From assembly GCA_963575745.1 (NCBI GenBank), contig CAUYUJ010018705.1, forward strand, positions 125,988-189,987: a DNA stretch of 64,000 nt. The letters are read 5' to 3'. The notes under the pieces were generated by a model. That model was not told the origin of the DNA. It was given only the letters and a program-made list of their open reading frames with translations, and did not search any database. Below are positions 40,605 to 52,115 of the stretch, piece by piece. Made by a program: the position numbers and the translations under genes. The number at the start of each line of letters is the position of its first letter. Positions within the stretch are counted from its first letter, which is position 1. The DNA is from Prorocentrum cordatum (Eukaryota; Sar; Dinophyceae; Prorocentrales; Prorocentraceae).

Positions 40605-40770
40605 GGGCCCTGGGACACACAAATAAATACACACACGTAACAAGACCCCCCATATTTTTGCATATTTTCTTAGTTTTTGTCCCCCCCCACTTCCGATATT
40701 TTCCCGTATTTCCCTTGGAGTCGACGATAAATTGTGTCTGGGTGTGTTCCCTCCCCTCCTGACAGGAGAC
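40605..40770. repeat. Interspersed repeat R1 (copy 2)
   Basis: Matches 11,590-11,765 and 53,730-53,885: an A-rich ACACACAAATAAATACACAC start, CCCCCCATAT, TTTTTGTC, a TTTTCCCGTATTTCCC segment and GACGATAAATTGTGTCTG. Confidence 0.72.
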
Positions 40771-40961
40771 GCCCAAGCCAGCCCGAGAAGACTCCGAGAC
40801 GGGCTCAAGGCCGCTCCACATGGCCCCGTGGCGGCGCGACACGGGCCCCACCCGGCCCGGGAAGGCCCCAGCACGCCCCGCGAGGCGCCGCGGACGGCCC
40901 GGGAGGGCCCCCACGAGGTGCCGCAGAGGCTCCAAGATGGCTCCTTGAGGACCTCTCGTAG

Positions 40962-41012
40962 GAGGAGGAGGAGGAGGAGGAGGAGGAGGAGGAGGAGGAG
41001 GAGGAGGAGGAC
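40962..41012. repeat. (AGG)n microsatellite
   Basis: Seventeen AGG triplets close to the 3' end of the minus-strand LINE. Confidence 0.92.
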
Positions 41013-41071
41013 TTTCCACAGGACTTTCCTAATCAGACGGTGTCTGGACGGATGGGGCTCCCAGGAGGACT

Positions 41072-44000
41072 TCATTTGAGTGGCCTCCCTTGAAACACGC
41101 GATACATAACCCAACTCCCCAGTTTAGAAAGAGGTGAGCAAACTTCCGAGAGTCTGAGGTGCCCCCACCCCTCCAAAGCCCGACAACCACACCTGATGCA
41201 CATCCAGTATGGCTCGTAGAAGGCGAGCTCATGGGATGCATGGCCGCTCCTGGTCCCCAGGGCGAGCTGGGTGTGGCGCGGCTGATTGGATGGCGGGCCG
41301 CTCTCGGGAAATCCATTCGCTCATGGCTTGCTTACATGCTAATTTACTGACCGAGCTACGACAATCAAGACAACTCCAACGCGCCTGCATGTTACAGAGG
41401 GTGTGAGACGACTTAAGCTGGGCGGCCCTGATAGCGTCGGGCCGAAAACATTTCTCGATCCTCCGAACAATATTGGCCGAGGGCTCTCTGTTTTCATGCT
41501 CAAGCGCGTTTAAAGTAGCACGAACTATCCTACCACGGACTAAGGCGGAGACGGCGACAGCCCACTTATAGCAGGAGAGGCGAGCAGGTGGGATCTGATG
41601 TTGCTGGGCTCCTTTATCAGCAAGCTCATCCGCAGCCTCGTTACCGCACCAAGCATAGAACGGCACTCCTTCACGCATGCTTTCCTCGAGGCTGAGGGGG
41701 CTGTTCATCCAAAAGACCTCTACACGATTGTCACCTCTATATGTCAATGCTGCTCCTGTCTCAGTCCACAAGTCTCCCATCGTGCTCCAACTGTCTGGGC
41801 GTGTGTGTCTACCTTTCATCCAACCCTTGTAAAAGACTTCAGAATCTGTCCAATACTGCAATCTGCCACGGGCATTCAACACTGCTGAGATAAACGCCGA
41901 GAGTTCTGCGCGATTATTTGTTTGGCGGGGGCCTGCGAGCGGGGCGAACGCTGCCCCCCCTCACTCCCGGCAGGCCAGGGTCGGCCACGTCGAGCGCGAC
42001 CCATCCCCATCCGCATCTGCGGCAGCGGGAGTCGTCAGACTCGTCGCCTCCGCTGCCGCCCCCGCAGGTTATGAGGGGCTGCCCGAGCGGGGCCTCAATC
42101 AGGGGCCCTGTCCAACTCCCCGAACCTCTCCTCCGTGCACTGCGTTTCGCACGGCGGCGGCGTTGTCCACAAGGTCGGCGGAAGCACACGTAACCAAAAG
42201 CACGGGGTGTGGGCGACCCCCGCCACCGCCATGGGCACCAGGTGCTCCGACTTGGCGAAGGCTGGGTGATTCACTCTGTCAGGGCACTGTCCCCATATCC
42301 CATGGAGGTCGTCTGCCCTGGCGCCGCAGCTGTAATTGCCCATGCCCGCGAGGTCGCCGTAGAGGTCGAACTTGCGTGCTGGCGTCCAGGCGCCCGCCGT
42401 CATGGCGGTGAGCAGGGCATTGGCCTCTGGCAGCCTGCCCTGCTTCCGCAGTCGGGCCAGGCGGCGGACCGCGTCGCTGGTGTCGACCCCGTTCTCCATG
42501 CCCTTGCCGTTGTAGTGGGCGGCCGCCTTCTGCCACAGGCCCCTCTCGATATCATCGATGATGGCGTCGATGATGGTGGAGGGGGCCCTTATCACCTGCA
42601 TATTCTGCCATTTCCCAGTCATCACCTCGCTGGTCCGCCCATCGCGTAGCCGACTTGGGGTCCCAGCCAGCCCCCCACAAGGTCAGGATGATTGAACCCA
42701 TAACTCCCCGTCGCTGTCGCCATCGATGCTGCTTGGGGGCGATCTTGAGTCTGGCATATATCTTACCCCAGGATCTGGCAACCAGCTTCCTCAAGACAGG
42801 CCTGTGTGCATATAGGTCGAACCATGCGCGGAGTTGAGCTCGAGGTATCTCCAGGGCAAGGTCCTTGCCGACCAGGCTGAGGAATGACGCAGTGCAACGT
42901 CCTGGCCTGGCCCTGGCGATGCCAGACATGTATCTCCTTCTGGCTTGTGTGGTAGCTGAAGGCGGTTCTCCATGTGCCTTCGCTCCATAAAATAACGCTG
43001 ACATTGCACCTTGGCTGAGCATGTGAAATCTCGTCCCCCTCCCCAAGTTACGCAACTTGCGGCCTAAAGTGTCCATACGGCTGCATGTTTCTTTCGTCTT
43101 GCCATGTGTGTAGCCCGACGGGTAACACCGTTTGAAGATCTGCCGATGCCAAAATCACGAGCTTCTCCAGCTGGCGTAATATCCACTCCAGCTTCCTTCA
43201 AACGTGATGTGATTCGCTTGGTCATCTTCCAATCAGAACTGAAAAGAACACTCTTGTCTGTGAGCTCCAGGCCTTCTCGCTTCAGGCTGTGGGCTAGCTT
43301 CTTCGTCGTCGTGCACATGACGTCCTCGACCGCCGCGGGGCTGCCGTCGGCGGCGGTGCTGATGTCGTCGAACCAGGCCAGAGGCATCGCCCTAGGCTGA
43401 GCAGCCGTGACGGACTCTAGCACCTCGCACACCACTGCCCGCGCCAGGTTGTTGGCGGGGCGCGAGCCCGCCAGGAGGGACAGGTGTGCCTGGCATGCGA
43501 GCCCGCGGGCTCCTTGCTGTCTCACAATGCGTGGTGCACAATGAATATGCAGCTCGAGCGACAGGATCCTCTTGGGGAAGCTGATGTCCAGGCATGCTGC
43601 AGCAACAGACTCAGGCATGAGTGAATCGTAGAATCTGGCTATGTCGGCAAGACTGACTGCCGACGACATGGCCAATGCATGCGCTGCCTCGTCCTGCAGA
43701 GCTCTGGTCAAGGCCTCTCTCAAGCACGAGGACCCCCTCAGGGCTGAGTCCCAGTGTCTCGAGGCCGAAGCGACCCATTCCTCCACCTGCGGCCTCCTGA
43801 GCATCTGCCAGCAGCGAATGAGCCAAGCGATGAGGACCAGAGCCCTGTCGCCTGACTTCTCGGGCCCGAACATGATGATGGCCTGGAGCAGCTGGCGCGG
43901 CCAGATCTGCAGGGCCTCCACCGAATTTATCAAATCCGCGAACGCCTGACGAGCATGCATTGGCAGGCGGCACACATCGGATGCCACTAGCCTGTCAACG

Positions 44001-46205
44001 CCTCGGCCCCTGCCGGGCTGAAGGCGGGGGGCCTGGTCAAAGTGCTGCGGGGGCCAGGCGGGGCAGGGCTCCGCCCGCGCCTGGTCGCGAATTCGAGCCA
44101 AGACGGCTACGGTGTCAGTTCTGCTAACTGTGCCCGCAGCCAAAATACCTTCAAACACCTTCGTTTTGGCGCCTACAACTTCGAGAGGCGGCGTGGCCTT
44201 ACACTTGCCCAGCACAAGCTCGTCTTCAAATCGGGGAGGGGGCCTTGTGAGACGGCGCAACTTACCCACAGGGGCCTTCACAGGGCCCGAGAGCCAGCCA
44301 GCCCAATCACGCAGTTCCTCTCCAAGATCGTGCTTGTGGGCGCGGGAGGACTCGCCAGGCGCCTGTAGGGCCATGCCCCAAAGCGTCTGATGTTCGACTT
44401 TACTGATGTCCGCCAGACGCTGCTGCCACAAGCTACGATGGAACTGCGCATTAGCCGACGGCCGAGCACCTGCGGATGGGACCCCTTCCTGAGACAGACG
44501 CCTGGCAATGTTGCAGAGCCCCCGCTGCCGCTGCCCCCCTCCCCCCCCCCCCCCCCCGACGAGGGTGCAACGTAAGTTGAGCGCGCTGGCAACTCTGGAC
44601 CACCAACCCGCCTCAAAACTCTGGTAGCGCGGCCGTCGCAAACCACGCCCCTTCACCTCAGAGGTCTTATATTTAGAATTGTAGGCTCTACCAGAATGCC
44701 GAGCAGCATCGCTACCAGGGATGCCGTAGGCCTTTATATAGAAAGCTTCCGCGCGCTGCACAAGGGCCCCATACTTCCGACCGAGTGCCAACGAGCTCTG
44801 TGGGCAGACCTGAAAAGCGGGGCAAGCGGCGATGTGGTCTGGGACAGGCTCGTTGAGAGGGGAGACTTCGGTGGCGACCTCCAGCCACAAATCTTCCAAT
44901 GATTCGGTCGGGGGGCCCTCGGAAGCTCTCGGTGAGCTAGCAGCTGCTGTGGCAGGTTGAATAGAAGCAGCCGAGCCCCTAAAATCGGCCTGCGAGTTTG
45001 CTCGACTGGGGGTTGGGGGCTCGTCGGGGCCTTCCAGGCCCTCCCAGCCATCCAGGCCGTCGAGCTCTTCGAAATGGGCCCGCCTCTGAGGAGTCCAAGC
45101 CAGCGAGACGGGCGCCGCCAGCGGCTCTCGGCGACGCGCAGCCCGCGGGGCCCAGGGACACCCCAACCTCAGAGGCTGACTGCTGGGCCAAATTATCGAT
45201 GGCCAGACTCGGGTCAACAGGAAAATGTGACCACCCCCTAGGTCCCAGAGCTTCCCAACGTTGGTTAGCGAATTCCTGGCCTTTCTGTTCGCGGTCGGCG
45301 AGGATCGAGGCGCGAGAGGGGGCAGCAGCAGCGGCGGCAGCAGCAGCGGGCGAGGGACCTTCTTTCCCGCAGGCGCCGCTGCCTCTTGCTGTCGGGGTTC
45401 GGCTTAGTCCCCTTTGCGCACAGGATGCTGGAAGGAAATGGGCATTGCCAGACTGCGCGTCAGCGCCGGCACTGCACTCGCCTTTATGGTTAAAACCTGA
45501 CCAACGTGGGGCTTCCAGGGGACCGAGACTGTTCTGAAATTCTCAAAGTAGGGGATCGCGCCCTGACTCATCAGCACATAATCTATGAGCGACGGTTGGG
45601 GATGGTGACAATATGTGCTCCTCGCTTCTGTGGCCAACCTGACTTCCAAAACTGATTTGGGGACGCGTTCGTATCTCCTGCAACTACCCAGGGGAGCTTA
45701 CAAGATCTAAGGAAAGCGCCCATGGACGACAGCGTGGCAGCATTATTACCACTGAAGCAATTCGTACCCTCTAAGTACAAATTCACTAAGGTGATGCTGA
45801 CCCCCTTGAGATGCCAAGTTATGGGCATTCAGTTACTGAATCTAAAAGTGTGACAACTATCTACTAAGTGCATCGCCGCCGTGGCATGCGAGGCTGAACG
45901 CGGCAGCGCGAGCTCGCGGCGGCACGACGACTGGTGGCAACTGCGGATCGCCGTAACTACTCCTCCCCATCGAGCCCTGCTTCGAAGTCTCGCTGGGTCT
46001 AGCGGCAGAGAAGGCAGCTTCGAGGCCCCAGCCCCTCATCTCCCACTCCGCGGTCTCTAAGCCCTCGTAGGGGGCGTGCGTTTCCTGCAACAGGTAAGCG
46101 TCATGTGAGTCTGTGAGCAGCGACTCCCTGACGAACTTGTTAGCAGCTTTCCCCCCAATGTTGAGATTGCCGATAAAGATCTGTTTGGTCGACCGTGGTG
46201 TGGTA
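41072..46205 (-). pseudogene. LINE ORF2 (AP endonuclease, RT, RNase H, terminal Cys motif), frameshifted
   Basis: A non-LTR retrotransposon pol reading on the minus strand in several frames. The endonuclease starts near 46,200 with QIFIGNLNIGG and LLQETHAPYEGL (catalytic Asn and Glu), continues with LPWVVAGDTNASP near 45,690 and SLIDYVLMSQ near 45,590. RT occupies about 43,064-44,700 in one long frame, with LADIARFYDSL (motif A region), RQQGARGLACQ (motif B region) and WFDDIS at 43,364 (motif C). The C-terminal thumb continues in other frames to about 42,095. RNase H is seen as CGGGSGGDES near 42,060, YWTDSEVF near 41,850 and GNEAADELADKGA near 41,610. A YWMCIRCGC motif near 41,200 and a stop at 41,072 end the protein. 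At least four frame changes make this copy inactive. Confidence 0.85.
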
Positions 46206-46240
46206 TCGGCGGTGTCGGCTCGACCAGGCCCCCTGGCCCG

Positions 46241-47490
46241 TCAGGCAGACGCGCTCCCTGGCGTGGCCGCAGTCTGCCCCGACTGAGCCCTCGCCTGCTC
46301 GAGCACCTTCTCTTTCGCCGTCTTCTGCGCCGCTGCCTGCCGCGCAGCGGCCTCCGCCTTCGCCTTGGCCGCGGCCTTGGCGGCGGCAGCCCCGTCTGAC
46401 GAGGCTGCGACGGCGCCGCCGCCCGCGGCAGCGCCGGCTGCGGCGGCGGCGGCAGGCGGGGCCGCGGCTGCGGTCGCGGCCGTCTCGGGCGGCGCCTGCG
46501 TGGCCCCGTCCTTGGCGCCGCTGTCTGCCTTGCGCTTCTTGGCGGCCTGCGCCGCTTCGGTCTTCGCGGCCTCCGCCTTGGCCTTCGCCTGCTCCACGTG
46601 GACGCGAAGCTGGGAGACGAAGCCCTCGGTGCGATCCTTGAACTCTTTCAGCATGGTAGCCTTCGCGGCGTTGACCTCCTTCGCAGACAGCTCATCCAAT
46701 TCCTCCTCGTCCACGTTCAACGCGCTGTCTAAGTCGGCGAGAGACTCAGCTGCCAACGCGCCGGGCGGCATGGACAGTATATCGTGTAACAGATTCGCCT
46801 TGGGGGTACCCTCCGACTGGATGGCGGTGACCTCCTTCTCGGCCTGGACCACGGCTTGGGCCTTCAGCAGCACTTCCCTCTCCAGCTCGTTGAGCGTGGT
46901 CTTTGCCGCGTCTCTGCTGAAGGCGTCGTCGTACTGCTGGTTGGCCTCTTCCAAGGCCTTGGCGGCCTCAGCCAGCCTGATCGCCCTGCTCTTGGGCTCG
47001 GCCGACTGTGTGGCCTGGGAGACCTCGGACATGACCTGGGACAGCTTCTGGGTGACCTCTGGGGCCAGCTGCATGTTGGCCAGGTGCGAGGAGACGCTCT
47101 CCAGCGCCTGCGCTAGCCCAGCAGCCACCACGTGCCCGTGTCTCCCGTCCGGCCCTTCTTCGAGAACTGCGCGCCGCACTTGCACTGGAAGTTCAGAGCG
47201 GGCAACTTGCTGTTCCACTCCCAAATATGGCAGCGTTTGCACTGGGTCCACTTCTGGGCTGCCTAGCCGCCCATCTTCGCAAAGTGGTGGTGCCCGTGAT
47301 GCTGTACGAGCTGCATCTGCGCCTGGCGGGCGAGCTCCTGGCCCGCGAGAGTGGACTGGGCGGCCTTGACGATGCGGCGCGCCTCGGCTCTCTGTGCCCG
47401 CGCACGGCGGTGCGCCGCAACTCCCGAGGACGTGGCGCGGTCGACCACCGACCTGGGCAGGTCGGGGCCGCTGGGGCCGGCTCTGTTCAC
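46241..47490 (-). pseudogene. LINE ORF1: zinc ribbon plus coiled-coil protein, broken
   Basis: The RNA-binding ORF1 partner of the LINE immediately downstream. An N-terminal zinc-ribbon-like part reads WTQCKRCHIWEW and FQCKCGAQFSKKG (about 47,130-47,250). It is preceded by an in-frame TAG at 47,263 and followed by another stop after TGTWWLLG. The sense then moves to the frame running 47,130-46,241: a helical, Glu/Lys/Ala-rich region predicted to be coiled coil (SHLANMQLAPEVTQKL, ALEEANQQYDDAFSRD, LNELEREVLLKAQAVVQAEK), ending in an Ala/Gly-rich tail. The gap to the ORF2 endonuclease start is about 35 bp. Confidence 0.7.
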
Positions 47491-47537
47491 AAGCGAGCGA
47501 TGCCAAAATGGGGCTGGCTTGGGAATGGCGCGACGCC

Positions 47538-47609
47538 TAGGAGGAGGAGGAGGAGGAGGAGGAGGAGGAGGAGGAGGAGGAGGAGGAGGAGGAGGAGGAG
47601 GAGGAGGCG
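47538..47609. repeat. (AGG)n microsatellite
   Basis: About 24 AGG triplets immediately upstream (minus-strand sense) of LINE ORF1. Confidence 0.92.
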
Positions 47610-47653
47610 GATGAGGAGGACTGGAGACGGAGGAGAAGGACGGGTATTTCTAG

Positions 47654-47846
47654 GGGAACAAACAATGGCATAAACATAAAAACTCGGAGGTCCGCGCGGA
47701 TTTCTCGGATCGGCGCCGGGGCCCCCCGGCGGCGCCTCCAGCGCCGCCCCAGGCGCGCTCCGCGCGCCAGGGAGGGGGGTACAGCGCGGATCCGAGAAAT
47801 CCGCGCGGACCTCCGAGTTTTTATGTTTATGCCACTTTTTGTTCCC
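47654..47846. repeat. HP1 foldback element, best-preserved copy
   Basis: The arms run about 60 bp: GGGAACAAACAATGGCATAA through AAAACTCGGAGGTCCGCGCG to TTTCTCGGATC on the left, and the near-perfect complement ending at GTTCCC (47,846) on the right. The interior has GGCGGCGCCTCCAGCGCCGCC. It could form a nearly complete hairpin. No protein-coding capacity. Confidence 0.88.
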
Positions 47847-47849
47847 GTA

Positions 47850-48545
47850 TCTCGTGAGGGCCCAACAAGCCAACTGTTGCCCATTCCCGGTGGAAACCTG
47901 ACATTGTTGGCAAACTGAGTCAGAGACCCTGACCAGCGACCCGACCCGGGCCAAGAAGCCTCCCGTGGACCTCGTGACGGCTTCAGCCGGCCGTAGGACG
48001 CCAAAGAGACGCCCAAGACAGCCCAAGAGGACCCCAACATGGACTGAAGACCGCCCAAGATGGTCCCAAGACGGCCCAACACGGACGCCGCCCAGCCCAC
48101 GATGGCCCCAATACGGCCCGCATGGCGCCCCAGCCAGCCCAGGAGGGCCCCCAGAGGCCCCGTAGACTCTCCAAGACGGCCCCCAAGGACCCCCCACAAG
48201 AGCCCCCCCCTTCCTGGTAACGCGCGTCCTTGCAAGCACTGGCCCCTGCGAAGAGTGCCTGGGCGCCCAGGACGCTTCTCTCAAAACACCAAGGGTTCGA
48301 CGGATACGGCGTAGGCCTGTGGAATCGGAAATCCCATGGTTCCAATGGGAAATCGACTACAACATTGATTTACCCTATAATTTCTTTGTTCGTCGAGTCT
48401 ACGGAAATATGTAGACGGACCTGTATTTCTTCGAATAGTATACGTACTCATGTTGTAAAATCAACGCGAAAATCAATTCTGGGGTACATCAGTTCTGTAG
48501 CCGTTCCCCTACTCGAATGATTGAGGTGAGGGTAGTTGATCAAGA
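47850..48545. other. No recognisable gene
   Basis: A GC-rich, repeat-poor segment with many CCAAGA(C/T)GGCCC motifs between 48,000 and 48,200. It is followed by an unusually AT-rich stretch (48,340-48,540). Nothing else was recognised. Confidence 0.45.
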
Positions 48546-48550
48546 AAAGA

Positions 48551-48732
48551 AGAATGGCACAAACAGAAGCAGTTGGAGCTCCGCGCAGATTCCTGGGATC
48601 CGCGCTGAACCCCCCTCACTCGCGAGGAGAGCGTACTGTGGGCGGCGCTGGAGGCACCGCCAGGGGGGGCCAGGCGCAGATTCCGAGAAATCCGCGCGGA
48701 GCACCGAAAACTTGTGGTTCTGCCTTTGTCTC
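48551..48732. repeat. HP1 foldback element
   Basis: The arms GGAGCTCCGCGCAGATTCCT and GAGAAATCCGCGCGGAGCAC pair imperfectly, with outer sequence GGCACAAACAGAAG mirrored by GTTCTGCCTTTGTC. Confidence 0.75.
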
Positions 48733-48774
48733 TGCTTGACTTCTGGCCTTCAGAATTAAGACGAAGCTAAAATG

Positions 48775-48930
48775 AGGATAAATCCGGGTGAAGACAAATC
48801 GAGAATCTCTGAAATCCAGCAGCTTCGGAGGATGCATCAGGCGTCGCAGCCTTCTCAGAGCTTTCCAAAACGCTCTGAAAGAGTTCCGGAGCGCTCTGGA
48901 ACGGATCCACCTCGTCATACGTAGCCCCGT
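48775..48930. repeat. Interspersed repeat R3 (copy 2)
   Basis: Sits between two HP1 foldbacks and matches 36,500-36,660 and 58,600-58,750 in order and motif content. The cluster HP1-R3-HP1 may have moved or duplicated as a unit. Confidence 0.68.
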
Positions 48931-48934
48931 CCAA

Positions 48935-49134
48935 ACAGAAGAAGCAAAGACGGCAGAAACAGAAACTGTTGGCGCTCCGCGCGGATATCTTGGATCTGCG
49001 ATGGACACCCCTCCCTGGCGCGCGGGTCGCGCCGGGAGCCGGCGCCAGAGAGGCCGTCCGGGGGCCCAACGCAGATCCCAGAAATCCGCGCGGAGCGCCT
49101 AAAGCTTATACTTACGGCGCTGCTGCTTCTGTGC
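48935..49134. repeat. HP1 foldback element
   Basis: The arms TTGGCGCTCCGCGCGGATAT and AGAAATCCGCGCGGAGCGCC are complementary. Outer parts with GAAGCAAAGACGGCAG and CGCTGCTGCTTCTG also pair. Confidence 0.78.
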
Positions 49135-49213
49135 TTCGACCGAAGCGTCCATGGTGCGGCCACTGACGACGGGGTACCCCGGCACGTTGAAGAGCACCCG
49201 GGTGCAGGTAGGG

Positions 49214-49341
49214 GGCCACATGAAAACCCTACCCCTCCCCCCACGATTTCTGAGGGGGAGGGGGAGGTCCACTTCGCTCGGGAGCTCCCGAGCGAAGTGA
49301 GCCCAACCTCCCCCTCTGAAATTATGGGAGGGGCAGCATGA
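49214..49341. repeat. HP2 foldback element, 3' arm eroded
   Basis: Starts GGCCACATGAAAACCCTACC and has the family centre CGCTCGGGAGCTCCCGAGCG. The right arm is recognisable but shorter and more diverged than in the copies at 54,566 and 58,177. Confidence 0.7.
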
Positions 49342-49407
49342 ACGCGCAAGAGCACGGACATGCCGACAGGCTGCAGCACCAGCTCCTGTGCAGCATGGAC
49401 ATGCCAT

Positions 49408-49500
49408 AGGGGAGGAGGAGGAGGAGGAGGAGGAGGAGGAGGAGAAGGAGGAGGAGGAGGAGGAGGACGACGACGACGAGGAGGAAGAGGAGTAGGAGGA
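49408..49500. repeat. (AGG)n / (ACG)n microsatellite
   Basis: AGG triplets with an ACGACGACG interruption and AAGAGG variants. Confidence 0.9.
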
Positions 49501-49689
49501 GAAGGACAGGGAGGAGGAGGAGGTTCGCGTGTGGCCCCCGAGCAGGGCAGCACCCCGGCGGGCCCCGCGACAGCCAGCACGGCCACGGCGAGGCACCGCC
49601 CCGCCATTGCCGAGGGGAGGCGCGCGGGCCTCCGTGCCCGAGGCTCGGTGGGCAGCTGGCGAGCGGCGAACATATATCTCCTCCGCCTC

Positions 49690-49915
49690 GTTCCTCCTCG
49701 CTCCTCGCTCCTCGCTCCTCGCTCCTCGCTCCTCGCTCCTCGCTCCTCGCTCCTCGCTCCTCGCTCCTCCTCCTCCTCCTCCTCCTCTCCTCGTCCTCGT
49801 CCTCGTCCTCGTCCTCCTCCTCCTCCTCGTCGTCCTCCTCCTCCTCCTCCTCCTCCTCCTCCTCGTCTTCCTCCTCCTCCTCCTCCGCCTCCGCCTCCGC
49901 CTCCTCCTCCATTCC
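49690..49915. repeat. (CTCGCTCC)n minisatellite and TCC/GTCCTC array
   Basis: About nine tandem CGCTCCTC octamers (49,697-49,770), then TCC triplets with GTCCTC variants and a short CGCCTC run. Confidence 0.9.
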
Positions 49916-50029
49916 TTCTCCTTGCAGATAACTCCTTCCTGTCGCACCCCGAGGCCAGTTTTCAGGGCGGGCCAGGTGTTTCGCCTGAGACTTCCTCACC
50001 ACTTATGACTCTGACGCTGAAAAAGTGAC

Positions 50030-50425
50030 AACAACTTCACAGATAGACGGCGGGTCGTGACTCTCGCCTTAGCGCCGCGCACATTCGTGTTAAAAATTGG
50101 CAAGAGCTTGACGGATTGAGGGCGGGTGGTTTTCAAAATGTGGCTCTCGCCTTGGTGCCGCGCACATTCGTCTTAAAAAGTTCGCAAGGGCTTCACGGAT
50201 CGGGTGGTTTTCAAAATGCGGTTCTCGCCTAATCGCTGCGCGCATTATTTGTAAACATGTGCAAAAAGCTGCACGAATTGAGGGCGGGTCGTGTTCGAAA
50301 TGCGGCTCTCGCTTTAGCGCCGAGCACAGTCGTTCAAAAATACAAGAGCTTCACGAATTGAGGGCGGGACGTGTTCAAAATGTGGTTCTCGCCTTAGCGC
50401 CGCGCACTTTCGTTTTCATTACGCT
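50030..50425. repeat. Satellite S1, about 80-bp unit, five copies
   Basis: The motif CTCGCCTTAGCGCCGCGCAC with flanking TTCACGGATTGAGGGCGGG and TTTTCAAAATGTGG recurs near 50,063, 50,146, 50,224, 50,308 and 50,388. The same satellite returns at 51,880-52,115. Confidence 0.85.
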
Positions 50426-50554
50426 AACGAGAAAACCACATATTTCTATATGGCTGGAGTTATGATAGCTGAAGTGAAGTATGTGATAATGATGCTGGTG
50501 GTCGTTGCCTCGCCGATACCGTTGGTGACGCCAGTCAAAAGGAGAGGTGGAAAG

Positions 50555-51105
50555 GCCACACTTTGCGAGCCCGAAACGGATAGCGACCGCACCCCCAAGG
50601 CATCCCCTGCGGCGTCGAGGAAGTGCAACGCCAGCCACACCAGTGCACTCCCTGTGGCGTCGAGAAAGTGCCACGCCTGCCACGCTTTGCGGGCCCGAAA
50701 CGGATGGCGACCGCACCCCCAGCACACTCCTTTCGGCGTCGAGAAAGTGCGACGCCTGCCACACGTTGAGAGCCCGAAACGGCTAGCGACCGCACCCCCA
50801 GCGCACCCCCTTGTGGCGTCGAGGAAGTGCTACGCCTGCCACGCCTTGCGAGGCCGAAACGGATAGCGACCGCACCCCCAGCGCACCCCCTATGGCATCG
50901 AGAAAGTGTGACGCCTGCCACACGTTGCGAGCCCGAAACGGCTAGCGACCGCACCCCCAGCGCACCCCTGTGGCGTCGAGGAAGAGTCACGCCTGCCACG
51001 CATTGCGAAGCTGAAACGTATAGCGACCGCACCCCCAGCGCACACCCTGTGGCACCGAGAAAGTGCCACGCCTGCCACACGTTGTGAGCCCGAAACGGAT
51101 AGCCC
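50555..51105. repeat. Satellite S2, about 79-bp unit, six to seven copies
   Basis: The motif GCGACCGCACCCCCAGCGCA with GTGGCGTCGAGAAAGTGCCA and GCCCGAAACGGATA repeats near 50,584, 50,708, 50,787, 50,867, 50,946 and 51,024. The first interval is longer because of an extra partial unit. Confidence 0.85.
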
Positions 51106-51109
51106 CTGT

Positions 51110-51580
51110 GACGTCGAGGAAGTGTCACGCCTGCTAGGCTTTGCGGCAGTGTCGTGGATAGCGGCCGCGCTGAGAGACCACCCCCTGCGCACCCCTTATG
51201 GTGTCAAGGAAGTGCCACACCTGCTAGGCGTTGCGACAGTGTCGTGGATAGCGGCCGCGCTGAGAGACCACCCACCTCTTACGCACCCCCTATGGTGTCC
51301 AGAAGGTGCCACGCCTGCTAGGTTTTGCGACAGTGTCGTGAATAGCCGCCGCGCTCGGTGACCACCCCCTGCGCACCCCCTCATAATGTCCAGAAGCTGC
51401 CACGCCTGCTAGGCTGTGCGGCAGTGTCGTGGATAGCGGCCGCGCTGAGAGACCACCCCCTGCGGACCCCTTATGGTGTCCAGAAAGTGCCACGCCTGCG
51501 AGGCTTTGCGACAGTGTCGTGGATGGCGGCCGCACTTATTGACCACCTGCTGCGCACACCCTATGGTGTCCAGGGGTGCT
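51110..51580. repeat. Satellite S3, about 91-bp unit, five copies
   Basis: The motif GTCGTGGATAGCGGCCGCGC (containing a NotI site) occurs at 51,151, 51,241, 51,335 (variant), 51,426 and 51,516. It shares AAGTGCCACGCCTGC with S2, so S2 and S3 are related and have diverged into separate arrays. Confidence 0.85.
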
Positions 51581-51735
51581 GTGCTGTGCTGTGCTGAGTT
51601 GAGCTGAGCTGTGCTGAGCAAAGCTGTGCTGCGCTGTGCTGTGTACGTGCTGTGTGTCAATGTGCTGTGTGCTGTGCTGTGCTGAGCTGTGCTGTGCGGT
51701 GCTGTGCTCTGCTGCGCTGTGGTGCGCTGGGCTGT
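51575..51735. repeat. (GTGCT)n pentanucleotide repeat
   Basis: About 160 bp of GTGCT and GAGCT pentamers directly abutting the last S3 unit. Confidence 0.85.
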
Positions 51736-51742
51736 GTGAGAA

Positions 51743-51807
51743 GGAGAAGGAGGAGGAGGAGGAGGAGGAGGAGGAGGAGGAGGAGGAGGAGGAGGAGGAG
51801 GAGGAGT
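51743..51807. repeat. (AGG)n microsatellite
   Basis: About twenty AGG triplets between the pentanucleotide array and the second S1 block. Confidence 0.92.
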
Positions 51808-51879
51808 AGGGGAGGTGAGCTTCGCGGGCGCGACGCGGCAGGGAAGAAAACCAGAACCCGACGAAACATGTTGGGAAAA

Positions 51880-52115
51880 AATGCAAGCGCTTCACGGATT
51901 GAGGGCGGATGGTTTTCAAAATGTGGCTCTCGCCTTAGCGCCGCGCACATTCGTTTTGAAGGTTTGCAAGAGTTTCACGGATTGAGGGCGAGAGGTTTTC
52001 AAAATGTGGCCCTCGCCTTAACTACGCGCACATTCGTTTTAAACATTTGCAGGAGGTTCAGGGATTGAGGGCGGTTCCTTTTCAAAATGTGGCCCTCGCC
52101 ATAGCGCCGCGCTCG
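51880..52115. repeat. Satellite S1, second block of three copies
   Basis: Units near 51,928, 52,013 and 52,094 match the S1 array at 50,030-50,425 in motif and spacing. The 1.45-kb S2/S3/microsatellite block therefore appears to interrupt a single older S1 array. Confidence 0.8.

Noticed and set aside
47490-47520. A second spliced-leader-like match (CCATTTTGGC) upstream of LINE ORF1
   Set aside because: Only ten bases match, which is expected by chance in a window of this size, and the flanks do not fit the leader.
50555-51580. A possible CRISPR array, suggested by regular ~80-90 bp spacing
   Set aside because: The whole unit is repeated with only point differences. There are no unique spacers between short identical repeats and no cas genes; these are satellites.
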